From Chara braunii (lineage: Eukaryota; Streptophyta; Charophyceae; Charales; Characeae), in contig BFEA01000079.1 in assembly GCA_003427395.1 (NCBI GenBank), forward strand, positions 1 to 49,475: 49,475 bases of DNA. The letters are read 5' to 3'. How positions within the stretch are numbered: position 1 is the first letter of the stretch; each line of letters starts with the position of its first letter. Position numbers and translations under genes: made by a program. The notes below the pieces were generated by a model. The model was given only the letters and a program-made list of their open reading frames with translations. It made no database searches and was not told where the DNA came from. This document shows, piece by piece, positions 1 through 9,949 of this stretch.

Positions 1-84
<84 letters not shown>
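1..84. repeat. (CT)n microsatellite
   Basis: The window opens inside an uninterrupted CT dinucleotide tract of at least 84 bases, followed by a run of C. The left end of the tract is not visible. Similar CT/GA tracts recur at about 12.7, 17.5, 18.0, 25.2, 34.2 and 40.9 kb. Confidence 0.95.
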
Positions 85-87
<3 letters not shown>

Positions 88-93
88 CCCCCC

Positions 94-1720
94 GATATCT
101 AAGCCAAATGCACCCAAAATTTATATCCAGGAAACAGAATGGCCAGCTACTTGTTGGCGATAACAGCACATTTGGACATCATAAAAAAGGGCGTCAGGTC
201 AAGGAGGACTGACCTCCACCATGTCTTCTAAACTTGAGAATTCGCTTCAACAACCCCTTCTCCAATCCGATGCAAAGATATCATAGTTCGAACATGCTTA
301 CGATCTTAGACTAATTGTGACATCTTTGTGAAACGGCCGTTTCACTGCTTCAATCTGAGAGGTGCAAGGCCAGCGAAGTGTTACTGGTGGAGCACTGGCT
401 GCCTAACCCCCCGTCCGCCTTTCAGCACACTTGCACTATTCTCAATGATGCTCGTTTGTTTTGGTTTACACCTTCGCTGTGTGTGTTTCAAAGCCATACT
501 TGTTGAGTACAGGTTAGTACACCTATGGGCAATGCAGTTCAGACTCCAGAGTGTCACTTAGAGGAATTGTCTAATCTATGCATGGAGTGTGTTTGTCAGT
601 TTGACAGTGAGCGTATGTGTAAGGGTTTGACTCGGTGGAGTGTCAAGATGACGACTATGAACTCTGAGACCCTTCGTTTACTATGATTCGGGAAATACAT
701 TGTTGTGAGACAATTTTGTTCACTGAGTTTCTTTGAAGTTGAAATTGAGTTGCCATCTGGCTTGAGTGGCATGTGTGAGACTGGTCTCTGAAGTTCTTGT
801 GCCTGATTGAACTTCCATCCACAAAGAATTCACACATCCCCGTACACGCATGCAATTTCAGAGTAGACTCGAAGGAGGCAAATCCACACAACACCGGAGA
901 GAATATATGCACAGCGGAAGTTCGAAATACACCGAGAATTGAAAAACGAATTTCAATTCTATAATCCCCCGTCTCCTCCAATCAATCCAAAGTACTTGTC
1001 CAAGAATCACAACCGCGTTTACAACAACCCCGAACAACCAAAAACAAGTGTTATACGAAGTCTACAGGAGTCTTCTTCTTCCTCCTCGCCACCTCATACC
1101 CCTGGCTATGGCTGCCGTAGCAGCAGTAACCCCACAGCTGTCACAACATGCCAATCTGAACCAGCAACCCCAATGATAGCAGCACCAGCTCAGCGCCTGC
1201 ACATAAGTGCAGCGCTGGAAGTCCTGATGAAGAAGGAGACACCCGATCCAGCACTTCGAAGAAGTGAAAAACGAAGTTCCTCATGAGGAGGAACAGCAGG
1301 TATGGCTGCCAAGTGGAATAAGGCAGCGCCCAAACCCAACAACACAGTCCTGTGGAATCTCTCGTGCAGAGCTGCAGAATAGCAGCAGTGCGATCTCCAA
1401 CTTCATGTCCCAGCCTCAGCTATGGCTGGGCTTCGAGGAAGAAGATGCCCTAGCCCAAAATAACGCAGCAACGCTTCGTCAACGAACAGGCAGAGTTTCC
1501 CCAGCCAAAACCACGAGAAAAGACCTGAACTAATTTTCCTGTCCGCTACTTCTACCCTCTGCCTAGACCTACGATGGACTCCCAAAAGCAACAACCCAAG
1601 ACTCATCTGTATCTAATGGAAACAGGGGAAAAGGGGACCTAGACCTATGACAAGACAAAAGGAAAAGGCCGAATGGCCTAGGACTACCAAACAGAGACTA
1701 CTAGTGACAGACCATAGTCC
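94..1720. other. No supported gene
   Basis: Only short overlapping open frames occur here, with no domain I recognise. Around 1070-1470 the sequence is rich in CAGCAG, CCTCC and 'tatggctg' motifs that vaguely recall the LTR at 24.85-26.3 kb, but I could not align it convincingly. It is probably degraded transposon or intergenic DNA. Confidence 0.4.
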
Positions 1721-1858
1721 CATAAGGCTCAACACTCACAAACAAAACACACAGGTTACAGGTCACGGGATCAAGTACCATAGGGCTCAACACTCACAAA
1801 CAAACAGCAAACAAACAGGCAACACAGCAGACAAAGGTTGCGGGATCAAGTCCCGACA
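1721..1858. repeat. Short imperfect tandem repeat, 2 units
   Basis: Two adjacent units begin at 1721 and 1779. Each starts with a shared 'ggctcaacactcacaaac' stretch and ends with 'cgggatcaagt'. The second unit is expanded by CAAA/AACA-rich sequence. It may be the end of a leader or LTR, because it abuts the integrase fragment, but that is inference. Confidence 0.6.
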
Positions 1859-2532
1859 ACGACACCAAGGACAAAATTAGTATACAGCCCGCTTGTAGCA
1901 CCACAATTCATTGCATTCCTACCCTCCTGGGGAGCGAGGACCCCAAGCTGGGAGTGTCCGCGAGAAGACCGCCTGGGCAATTTCCCACTTTGCTCAGCCT
2001 CGTAGAAATGCACGACTGAATTTGCAGACGTGAGAAGTTCCTTTCTTGTGAACCAATGGTCCTCAGTATGAGGTTGGAAAAGGAACTTGACAAGATATTC
2101 ACAGTTGGGGCCAGTGGCCCATTGATCCCCAATTCTCTCGACTTCATATCCGTTTCCAGGGATAGGAGGTCCATACTGCGGTGACCGATCAGGAAACACG
2201 TCAGCAGGAGTGAAAGGCAGCAGTTTTGAGGCATGGAAGACAGAACAGGTCCTGATATGTGGGGGTACAGCAAGTACATAAGAAGGCCCAAATGGGTATG
2301 CTCCCACAGTATCAAGTACTTGCCATGGGCCATAGCACACAGGCAACAACTTTCGTGATATGTCATGTTTATCAGTTCACTCTGATGTTTTCACCCAGAC
2401 CCAGAGACCAGGCCGAATAGGAGAGGGAGAACGATGCTTATTAGCCTGCTCTATCATCCTTCTCTGAGCCTTGAACATGTTTGTTCTGGCTTTCTCTAGG
2501 TCTTTCTCATAACTCTTGGTGAACTCTTTATG
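1846..2532 (-). pseudogene. Ty3/gypsy integrase C-terminal fragment
   Basis: Read on the minus strand from about 2530 downwards, this is the tail of a gypsy integrase. It starts with a charged linker (AQRRMIEQANKH), followed by a strand with WVWVKTSE and then the hallmark GPWQVL, HASKLLPF and HWFTRKELL blocks. A TGA interrupts the frame directly after WVWVKTSE, so the fragment is not translatable as one piece. The part below about 1970 loses similarity and is probably read-out. The upstream portion (core D,D,E domain) is not on this strand. A matching RT-to-integrase piece lies just to the right on the plus strand, which suggests that the two were separated by rearrangement. The inner element at 38.5-39.5 kb carries a closely similar tail with the same block order. 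Confidence 0.85.
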
Positions 2533-2650
2533 TTATGGACTCAGCCAGGGCTCGATCCCTGGTCCGCGGGTTACCACCCGCCCGGCTGCTATTTTATTTT
2601 TGAATCACTGATCTCCGGTTCCCGACTATTGGCGCCCTCTGCAGTTGGCG
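2533..2650 (+). repeat. LTR 3' end with primer-binding-site-like TTGGCGCC
   Basis: This stretch of about 115 bases is repeated in inverted orientation at 5284-5405. Both copies share the block 'ggctcgatccctggtccg', then 'gctattttatttttgaatc', then 'ctgatctccggttc', and both end in CTCTG(C/T)A-GT-TGGCGCC. A terminal CA followed after 2 nt by TGGCGCC is the layout of an LTR end next to a primer-binding site. In this copy the TGGCGCCC runs straight into RT coding sequence, so the junction uses microhomology. A tRNA-like T-arm reading of the 'ggctcgatccc' block is possible but weak. Confidence 0.55.
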
Positions 2651-4902
2651 CCCTCTCCTACTGAATTGGATGAGCTAAGAAAGCAATTGGAGACACTAAC
2701 TGAAAAGGGTTGGATCAGGCCCAGCACACCTGAGTATGGGGCACCAGTTCTCTTTGTTCCAAAAGGAAATGGTGAACTCAGGATGTGTATTGATTATAGG
2801 GGCCTGAACAAGATCACTAGGAAGAGCTGAGTGCCCTTGCCTAGCATCGATGACTTGTTGGATATGGTGCAAGGCTGCAAAGTCTTTAGCAAAATCGATC
2901 TGAAACCCGGGTATCATCAGATCGAAATGGTTGAGGAGGATGTTGCTAAGACAATTTTCAAAACCCGGTATGGCCCCTATGAGTTCCTGGTTTTGAAAGG
3001 TTTCAAAGGTTCCTGGTGCATTGCATAACCCCTATGGTTCATTTCTGTTTGAAAGGTTCCCGGTCATGCCCTTTGGGTTATGCAATGCACCAGGAACCTT
3101 TCAAACAGAAATGAACAAAATTTTCAAACCATTTGTTGATCGTTTTGTGGTGGTCTATCTGGATTATATTTTGGTGTTCCCCAAGAATGTTGTTGACCAC
3201 GCTGATCATCTCAAAAAAGTTCTGCAGATTTTGAGGGAAAACAAATACAAAATAAATACAGAAAAATCATATTTTGGTGCCTCTTCTGTTTAGTATTTGG
3301 GACATGTGATTTCTGCAAATGGTGTTTCCCCAGAAGCCTCCAAAGTGGTTGTTGTCAGGGATTGGCCACAACCACAGACTGTTAGGGACATTAGGTCTTT
3401 CATGGGTCTGGCATCTTACTATAGAAAGTTTATCAGAAACTTTTCTACTGTGGCCACTCCCCTGACTAACATGTTGGCAAAAGATGTTCCTTTCATATAG
3501 ACACCCACATGCCAATTGGCTTTCGCCAAATTGAAGAAAGCCTTGAGCCAAGCACCCGTGTTGAGGCTACCTGACCCTACCTTGCCATTTGTGTTGACCA
3601 TATATGCAAGTCAGTATGGTGTAGGGGCTGTCCTTCAGCAAGATGATGGGTCTGACCCCAAGCCTATGGAGTTCATGAGTAAGAAAATCAAGGCACAAAA
3701 GTTCAAGCATCTACTTATGAGAACGAATTGTTTGCCCTTGTGTGTGCCCTCAAACAATGAAAGCACTTCTTACTGGGAAGACACTTCAAGGTCTACTCTG
3801 ACCATTCAACCTTGCAGTGGATGAAGACCCAGGGGGAGCTGAATGACAAGTTGGCGAGGTATATTCAGTTCATTGATTCCTTTGACTTTGAACTGAAATA
3901 CAAAAAAGGATGCTATAACAGAGTAATTGATGCTCTTTCTTGGAAACCTGATACCTTTGTTGCTATTGTTCATACTCTCATTTGGAGACTCCACACGTCA
4001 GGCTATTGCTGATGCGTTGCCTCAGGACCTTGTCTTTGGCCCTATTATTAGGAATTTGCAGGTTGATCCCAATTCTGAGCCAGGCTATGCCTTGACTTCA
4101 GATCTCCTATACATCATCAGTGAAGGGGAAGAACGCTTGTGCATACCTAATGATCGCAAGATCATAACTCATCTGATTTCAGAGAGTCATGATGCTCGAG
4201 GTCACTTTGGGTTCCTAAAGACTTATGCTGCCCTGACCCAATGCTTTTATTGGTCAAGGGTGAGAGAGGATATTCTCAAGTACTTAGAGACTTGCAAGTT
4301 ATGCCAAAGGAACAAGGTCCACAAACGACCTCCTATGGGGCTCCTCAAACCATTGCCTATTCCAGATGGTCCAGGTGAGTCAGTGTCCATTGACTTTATT
4401 GATTTGGCCAAGACCACCCATCGTGGCATGAAACAGGTAATGGTATGTAGGTTTTTCTAATCGTTTTTCTAAGTTTGTTGAGTTTATTCCCTTACCTGCT
4501 AAGGCCAGAGTTCCTCTGGTGAGAGAGTTGTTTGCTGAGAGGTGGGTTAATGTGCATGGGTGCCCAACCTCTATTATCAGTGACAGAGACCCCTGGTTTT
4601 GCAGCGATGAATGGCAGTCTTTCTGTAAAGACTACCTCCATTCCAGGCTAGACATGACTTCTAGCAGGCATCCTGAAGCCAATGGACAGGCTGAAGTGAT
4701 GAACCAAGTCTTGTTTCAGCTACTGCATCCTGTGATCACATTTGATCAACAGGACTGGGACAAACATCTGTCAACGGCTCAACTGATGTATAATACTTCC
4801 GTTCACAGCACTACAGGTTTTACACCCTATAGGCTCCACTTTGTCAAGGACCCAAGACAACCTCTTGACTATCTCATTGACAAGACTAAGCCTAAATTGT
4901 GA
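2643..4902 (+). pseudogene. Ty3/gypsy pol fragment: RT, RNase H, integrase
   Basis: A plus-strand polyprotein fragment spread over several frames. In order it shows: RT fingers ([23 protein letters not shown]), RT palm ([25 protein letters not shown], then YLDY at about 3160), connection (VRDIRSFMGLASYYRKFI), RNase H start at about 3590, RNase H end near 3940, the integrase zinc domain (GHFGFLKT ... CKLC, about 4200-4310) and the integrase core (SIDFID, SDRDPWF, HPEANGQAE). It ends at 4902 before the integrase tail. The second Asp of the polymerase YLDD box is Tyr, and the first RNase H Asp is also Tyr (IYAS where TDAS is usual). Stops occur at 2828, 3026, 3291 and 3498, and there are frameshifts near 3720-3812, 4010 and 4450. 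A fold-back insertion splits the palm at about 2995-3060. Protease and gag are absent. The fragment is dead. Confidence 0.93.
3006..3116. repeat. Fold-back inverted duplication inside RT
   Basis: Bases 3006-3031 are the exact reverse complement of 3075-3100 (26 bp), and 3037-3060 are the exact reverse complement of 3093-3116 (24 bp). The extra block sits between the codons for YEFLV and MPFGL, which are adjacent in intact RTs, so about 60-65 bases were inserted. The insert is copied in inverted orientation from the sequence immediately downstream. Confidence 0.93.
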
Positions 4903-5283
4903 CGCGGCGAAGGCAGAGTAGCGAGGCCGTGAGAGGGAGAGGGAGAGAGGGAGAGCACACACATACACTGACTCAACTCGACACGGACTCGACTCGACAC
5001 GACGAACGTAGACACAAAGAGGCGAGTCGCAAAGTCGCAATCTTTGATTCCGAATACAATGTCGTAGCAAGTCACACTGAAGCAAAAACATTGAGGCTGA
5101 AAACTGAGTCCCCGAACTCAGCTTGAGTCTGGTCTTAAGTACCGGACTCAAGTTGAGTTCGGAGGGCAGAAGTGCAATTTGCCTCCGGGCTAAACTGAAA
5201 ATCAAAGGTCTGAGCCTGGGCGCCCGAATGTCGGATGGTGCCAAGTATCGAAATCCGAAAGTGCCAGAGGGAGGATTTGAGAA
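4903..5283. other. Unrecognised spacer, possibly a retroelement leader on the minus strand
   Basis: No protein domain is visible. The left part is GA-rich and contains repeated CGACTC/CGACAC motifs. Read on the minus strand it directly follows the LTR end and TTGGCGCCC of the next feature, which is where a 5' leader would be. That placement is the only reason for the suggestion. Confidence 0.35.
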
Positions 5284-5405
5284 CGGGCGCCAACTACAGA
5301 GGGCAGCATCAGTCAGGAACCGGAGATCAGCGATTCAAAAATAAAATAGCAACCTGGCGGGTGGTAACCTGCGGACCAGGGATCGAGCCCTAGTCGAGTC
5401 CGTAA
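5284..5405 (-). repeat. Inverted copy of the 2533-2650 LTR end
   Basis: The reverse complement matches 2533-2650 over most of its length with scattered differences, for example CTCTGTA in place of CTCTGCA at the LTR terminus. On this strand it continues into TTGGCGCCCGTTC and then the possible leader. Together the two copies form an inverted repeat around the pol fragment. Confidence 0.6.
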
Positions 5406-5518
5406 CTCTATCCCCTCCCTCTTGAAGGCAACGTCCCGGCTGCCAAAGACCCAATGAACAACTGTGAAGGATGGGACGGGGTCGATCACTGGTCAGAAAA
5501 GGAAAGGGGGAGTAATGC

Positions 5519-5716
5519 AAGTAGCAGGGTAATCCTATGGAGGTTCGACAGGGATGAGGGAATCAATGCTCAAGTAACAAGGTAAGCCTATTGAGGTTCT
5601 ACAGGGGTGAGGGAATCAATGGTCAAGTAACAAGGGAATCCTACTGATGTTCTACAGGGATGGGGGGATCAATATTCAGGTAACAGGGTAATTCTATTGA
5701 TGTTCTACAAGGTTAT
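5519..5716. repeat. 53-bp minisatellite, about 3.7 copies
   Basis: Units start at 5519, 5572, 5625 and 5678, an exact 53-base period. Each opens with AAGTAACA(A/G)GG or a close variant and contains GTTCTACAGGG and (G)GGATCAAT-like blocks. The last unit is truncated. It lies where the body of the minus-strand LTR ending at 5284 would be, so it may be an internal LTR repeat. Confidence 0.9.
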
Positions 5717-6431
5717 AGGTTGTCAAGTTTGAGAGAAATAAAAATAAAAATTGTTTGTTCAATGCTAAAGTGCTGGGGTGTCTGAGGGGTCAGGGAAAAC
5801 AATGTCTCAGGGCTGTAACAAAGTGTCAATAGTGAAAAAATGTCATGAGGAAGGTCTTGGCGGGNGTCGCAGAAGTGGTGGTGAGGAAGCAATCTTCAAC
5901 AGTTCTGTGATATAGACGGCGAGGGCTTCCACTTGATTGGCCCAGTAGCAGGTTGCGTCCGGTACACGATCTGGTGATGAGGTCTGATTCGGATAGCAGG
6001 TCGCAGACTGATCTTGATGTCCATGTCAGAGGTGCTGCTCCAGAAGTCCGCGAGTCCAAGGCGCCGACCAAAGGGAGCATCATGGTGGCCAACCAACTAT
6101 CTTATCTCCTCGTACCGAGCTGCGGCATGCCATCGTCCTCGTGCGCTTGCCATTAGATCCTTTATCGCCGATGACGCGCAGGGGCCACATGTAGGACTTG
6201 GACAAGGGGGACAAAGATGTGGTGGAGGAGAGATGGGAGAACGGGGGCGAGACGGAGGCAAGAGCGGATCAGACAGAGGGGGGTCAAGAGGCAAGGGTTT
6301 TTCTGGGTACAGGAGATGTGTGTAGAGCAAGGGGCAAGGCTTGGGTAGGGTTTAGGTAGGGTTTAAGCGGGGCTTAGTCATAGTGGGTAGCTAGGGTATA
6401 GGATGGGTGCGATCATAGGCGCGAACAAGTT
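5717..6431. other. No supported gene; possibly the rest of a minus-strand LTR
   Basis: The sequence lies between a chromodomain (minus strand, to the right) and an LTR end with PBS-like sequence (minus strand, to the left). That is the expected position of an LTR of a chromodomain-bearing gypsy element. I could not define its start: no TG-bounded repeat partner and no polypurine tract are clear. A single N is at 5865. TTTAGG/GGGTTTA-like motifs near 6340-6370 are too irregular to call telomeric. Confidence 0.3.
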
Positions 6432-6638
6432 TCATGGCATTCTTTTAAGGTTAGCAATCGGTTCCCATGTGGACTCTTCGTCAGGGTATCCTGTCCATTT
6501 AACTTCGTATGTTGTGATTGGTTCAGGGTGATACAATACCCGAGTAGTTATTCGTCCTATGATGGCTTCAACGACGAATTCAGGGTAACGAAGAAGGAGA
6601 GCAAGCGGGCGCACAGGCAGAAGACCCTGAGGCGGCAT
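6432..6638 (-). pseudogene. Chromodomain fragment, probable chromovirus integrase tail
   Basis: The minus-strand frame contains a recognisable chromodomain: FVVEAIIGRI, then ITTYEVKWTGYPDEESTWEP, then NLKR. The aromatic cage positions are plausible (Y of YEVKW, W of VKW, W of STWEP). In Ty3/gypsy chromoviruses this domain sits at the C-terminus of integrase and targets insertion to marked chromatin. The frame stops at 6432, just after the domain. The upstream part is a short proline/leucine-rich stretch with no integrase core. A host HP1-like gene exon is the alternative, but the debris around it and the stop directly after the domain favour a transposon. Confidence 0.75.
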
Positions 6639-6639
6639 G

Positions 6640-9600
6640 CAAGAGAGAAGAGATCGCGTCTGGAAAACGACAGTTGGAATTCGCCAGCAAAGCCAATCAG
6701 AAGCTCACCGACGATCCGGCCCGAGATCCAGAGCCGCCGGTTGTTATCCCGCCGTCCCCTTGACCATCTCACCCTCTGCCAGGCTACTACCCGCGTCACC
6801 TTCCCCCGTAACCCCTTTCCCATCGATACCTTTCGCTTCTTTTACGCCACCCGTCTTATTGTCACAATCCATCCCCACCCCTCGACCCGATGTGCCCTCC
6901 CCGACTTCTACCTCCATATCCTTCTCCTGAGCGCCGCGTGGCGAGGCCACAATATGGTCGAAGTTTACTGCATGATTACGGGGACTCTCCCCGCATGCGA
7001 AAACTACGACCATTTCCGCGCGGCACTCTTTCGCACTTTCACCACCCTATATCCAGACTATCTCGCTTCCCTCCCCTACAGTGGTAATCGCTTCCCCCGC
7101 TTCCACCGGATCGTTCGATACCAAGAACTTATGAAAACGGTGGCGAGGTTGCATAGTTTCCTGTCCCCTCTCCCGATTAACCCTCCCACTCGCCATGCTC
7201 CCATGTACCGTCTTCCCTTCCCTCTCCCCACTGGACACTGGTGATCGGTCAATTGGTGCGCGTGCCGCTGCGATGACATGTATGATCCCCTCCTTGGATT
7301 ATCAATGGCCCTTCCTGAGGAATTAGTAGTTAGAGTTGTGTTTGCCACACTGGACGACGTCCACACTCATTCATACGGTAAGTGGCACAAAAGGGAAAAG
7401 CTCCACGTATCAATCGATTAGAGAGATCGACACATGTCAACAAGCAAGCAGGAGCTTGCTAATATTGGAACCCCTTGGGCATCACATATGTGACGAACCG
7501 ATTTCTGCACCGCACGATTTCCTGCGCGATAGCAATGAGGGGTCCTAAGCTGGGTAGGATGGGCCAATTACGGGAGATCAGGATTGGAAGGAAATTGCAT
7601 TGGTGTCCTTGCTTCTTCGTCTTTTTCGTCGTCTCTTTCCCCATGGTTGGGTCCAGGGCCGGGTGAGTCCCGGGATGATCGATTGATTGATTGGCTGTGT
7701 CTGCGGCGCGCCGCCGTGCGCGCGATTAATAACTGTTGACGTTGCTTCTTTTGTTTCGATTTTGGAATTTAGGCGCGGACATCACGTGGGGATTTTGCTT
7801 CGTTCTTTTTGAATTTTCTTTCTGAATTCTTTTTCGAATCTTGTCGAGCGCCGATGGCTCTCGGAATTTCGGACTTTCCTTTCGGAACTTGTGCTTTTCG
7901 CCTTTTTGTATTAGATAGGAATTTAGGAATTTTGTAATTAGGATTTTTCTTGGCCGCGCGGCGCTTTTTGCTTACGCGCTTCTTCATGCGGCTGCAACGG
8001 AACCCTGATTAGTCGGCGCCTTTAATCGTGTGTGTAACTGTAATTTTGGACGGACACCATTGTAACTGTATCTTTCTTCCTGTGCTTCGCCTTTCCCGCC
8101 CTTCTTCTCTTTCTTTTTGCTGTGTTTCGGTAGCCGCGGTCTGCATGATCAGATCGATGCGTGGAGAGCGGCTACGTCCCCCACGCCACGATCGGGTCAT
8201 GCAAAACGTAGGCGCTCCCTCTCCTGATCTTCCTACTAAGTCCTTGTAATTCCGTGTTCTTCGCGCATGCATGCACGCTATAAATTCCGGCTGCGTGATT
8301 AATTAGCTCTCTTAACCAGCTAGTGGAAGCTCGGGGTAGCGCGATCAGTGAGGGTCGGCTCACGAGCGACGCAAGAGGTAAGTTGAAGTGGGAGTCGGGC
8401 GACCCGACGAGCTGGTGCCAAACGCGCGGGGTTGACGCGGGCCACGACGGACTGTGGGCGCGGGCGAACCTGACGGGTGCGGGAGGACTAAGCGGGGTGA
8501 CGACTTCGTGGGTTGACGACTTCGTGGGTTGGTGCGCGACGACGGACTGTCCGCATCGGAGAGAGAGAGAGAGGAAAAGGGAGCTAAGGTTGATGGACGC
8601 GGATTTGCTGTTTCTTTTGTCTTTTTCTCCCTCTCTGCTGGTGTATATAAATTTTGATTTCGGATCAGGGTGATTTGCCCGTTTTTGTTTTCGGAATCTT
8701 GGCTTGGTTTTCTATCGCCCACACTCGTCTTTGCGATTTCCATCTCGGATATTGTGTGTATTATGTTGAATGAATGGATGAATGAATGTTATATCTGGTT
8801 GATTGTCCTTATGCCTGATCCTTGCCTTCGTTTATCGTCTTGATGCACTCATGAGTAGGGTAGGAATTTTGCATAGTCATCAATACTGTTTCCATTCTTG
8901 TTTACCCATTGATTGAGCTGTCGCGATTGTTGCGTCTGGCATGCTCCGAAATTACGGAATGATTAGATGATCGGGTAGCTGTTTGCCCGAAAACCAGCGA
9001 ACGCCGCGCAGGGATGCCCGTAAGTGATATCTGATTTGCGCACTTACATGTGTCCCCGCGCGTCGATTCACAACCAACCACACATAAAAAGGCTAACCAT
9101 TGTGGGGATATTGTTTGACTGGATGTGGCCTGCGTCGACAACGAAGCAATCATCCCATGTGAACACGTGTAAGCGCAACTCGATTCGCGCGGCCTACACG
9201 TACTCACATGCGGTGATCGCAATCGACGAAGACACGCCCTTAGGAGTTTCGCGGCTCTACGATGACATAATGACACGCTCCGGGAGCTCAGATTCGTCCT
9301 ACGACCCGGAATACTTCATCCCTTGGATTGAGGAGTGCCTCCGACAGAGGTTCCCCTGCCTAACCGAGAACCGACTATGTCCTAGGGAGTTCCACTGTGC
9401 CACAACCAGCAATCCACGGTGTTCTGATTTCCCCACTTCGGACCACACCCACTACTTTACTTCCCCCGGTTTTGTCGTTATCTCCACTAATTTCCCTCCC
9501 TTCCGTCTTCTTATCCCATATCATCAACTCAGAGTCGTCCCGTGGAAGGCCATAGCCCCATACTGGCCCCGCACGCCCTGCGGAAATTGTCGGCGACGCG

Positions 9601-9949
9601 GCAACCAGGGAGCCCCGGAAGCCTGAAGGCCTAACCCGAACGTACGACGACCGGCGCCACATGGCCACATCAGACGGTCTGACTCATCAGAACCGCACCC
9701 ACCCCGGATAGACCTCTCGACGAACCGCCGTCCTCAACACAGATGGATCGAACGGCCATAAATGAGCCGCGCATGCCATCTCCCTTATGACCAGAAGTGG
9801 TCCGCCCTCTCTGCCAAATTTCACCCGTGCCCCCGAAAAACTCTGCCACAGGAGATCTCAGTTCCGACCTGGGAGTCCACCCCCCCCCACGCTCCCAAAA
9901 ATCCTTGGCATACCCCTTTTCGCACTTCCAGGCCCACACCCCACTCCGA
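6640..9949. other. No recognised gene
   Basis: This stretch is more GC- and CpG-rich than its surroundings. The plus strand is pyrimidine-rich around 6740-7240 and 9400-9900. The longest open frames (plus 6528-7244 and plus 9024-9626) show no domain I know. The second ends in a CGNCRRRGN stretch that only faintly recalls a gag zinc knuckle. The first overlaps the chromodomain on the opposite strand. A direct repeat 'gacgacttcgtgggttg' occurs at about 8499 and 8516. Host regulatory or untranslated DNA is possible. Confidence 0.3.

Noticed and set aside
6528-7244. 238-codon plus-strand frame
   Set aside because: Its start overlaps the chromodomain on the minus strand, no domain is visible, and the composition follows the pyrimidine-rich sequence.
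9024-9626. 200-codon plus-strand frame ending CGNCRRRGN
   Set aside because: The Cys pair recalls a zinc knuckle, but the His and last Cys are missing and no gag-like sequence precedes it.
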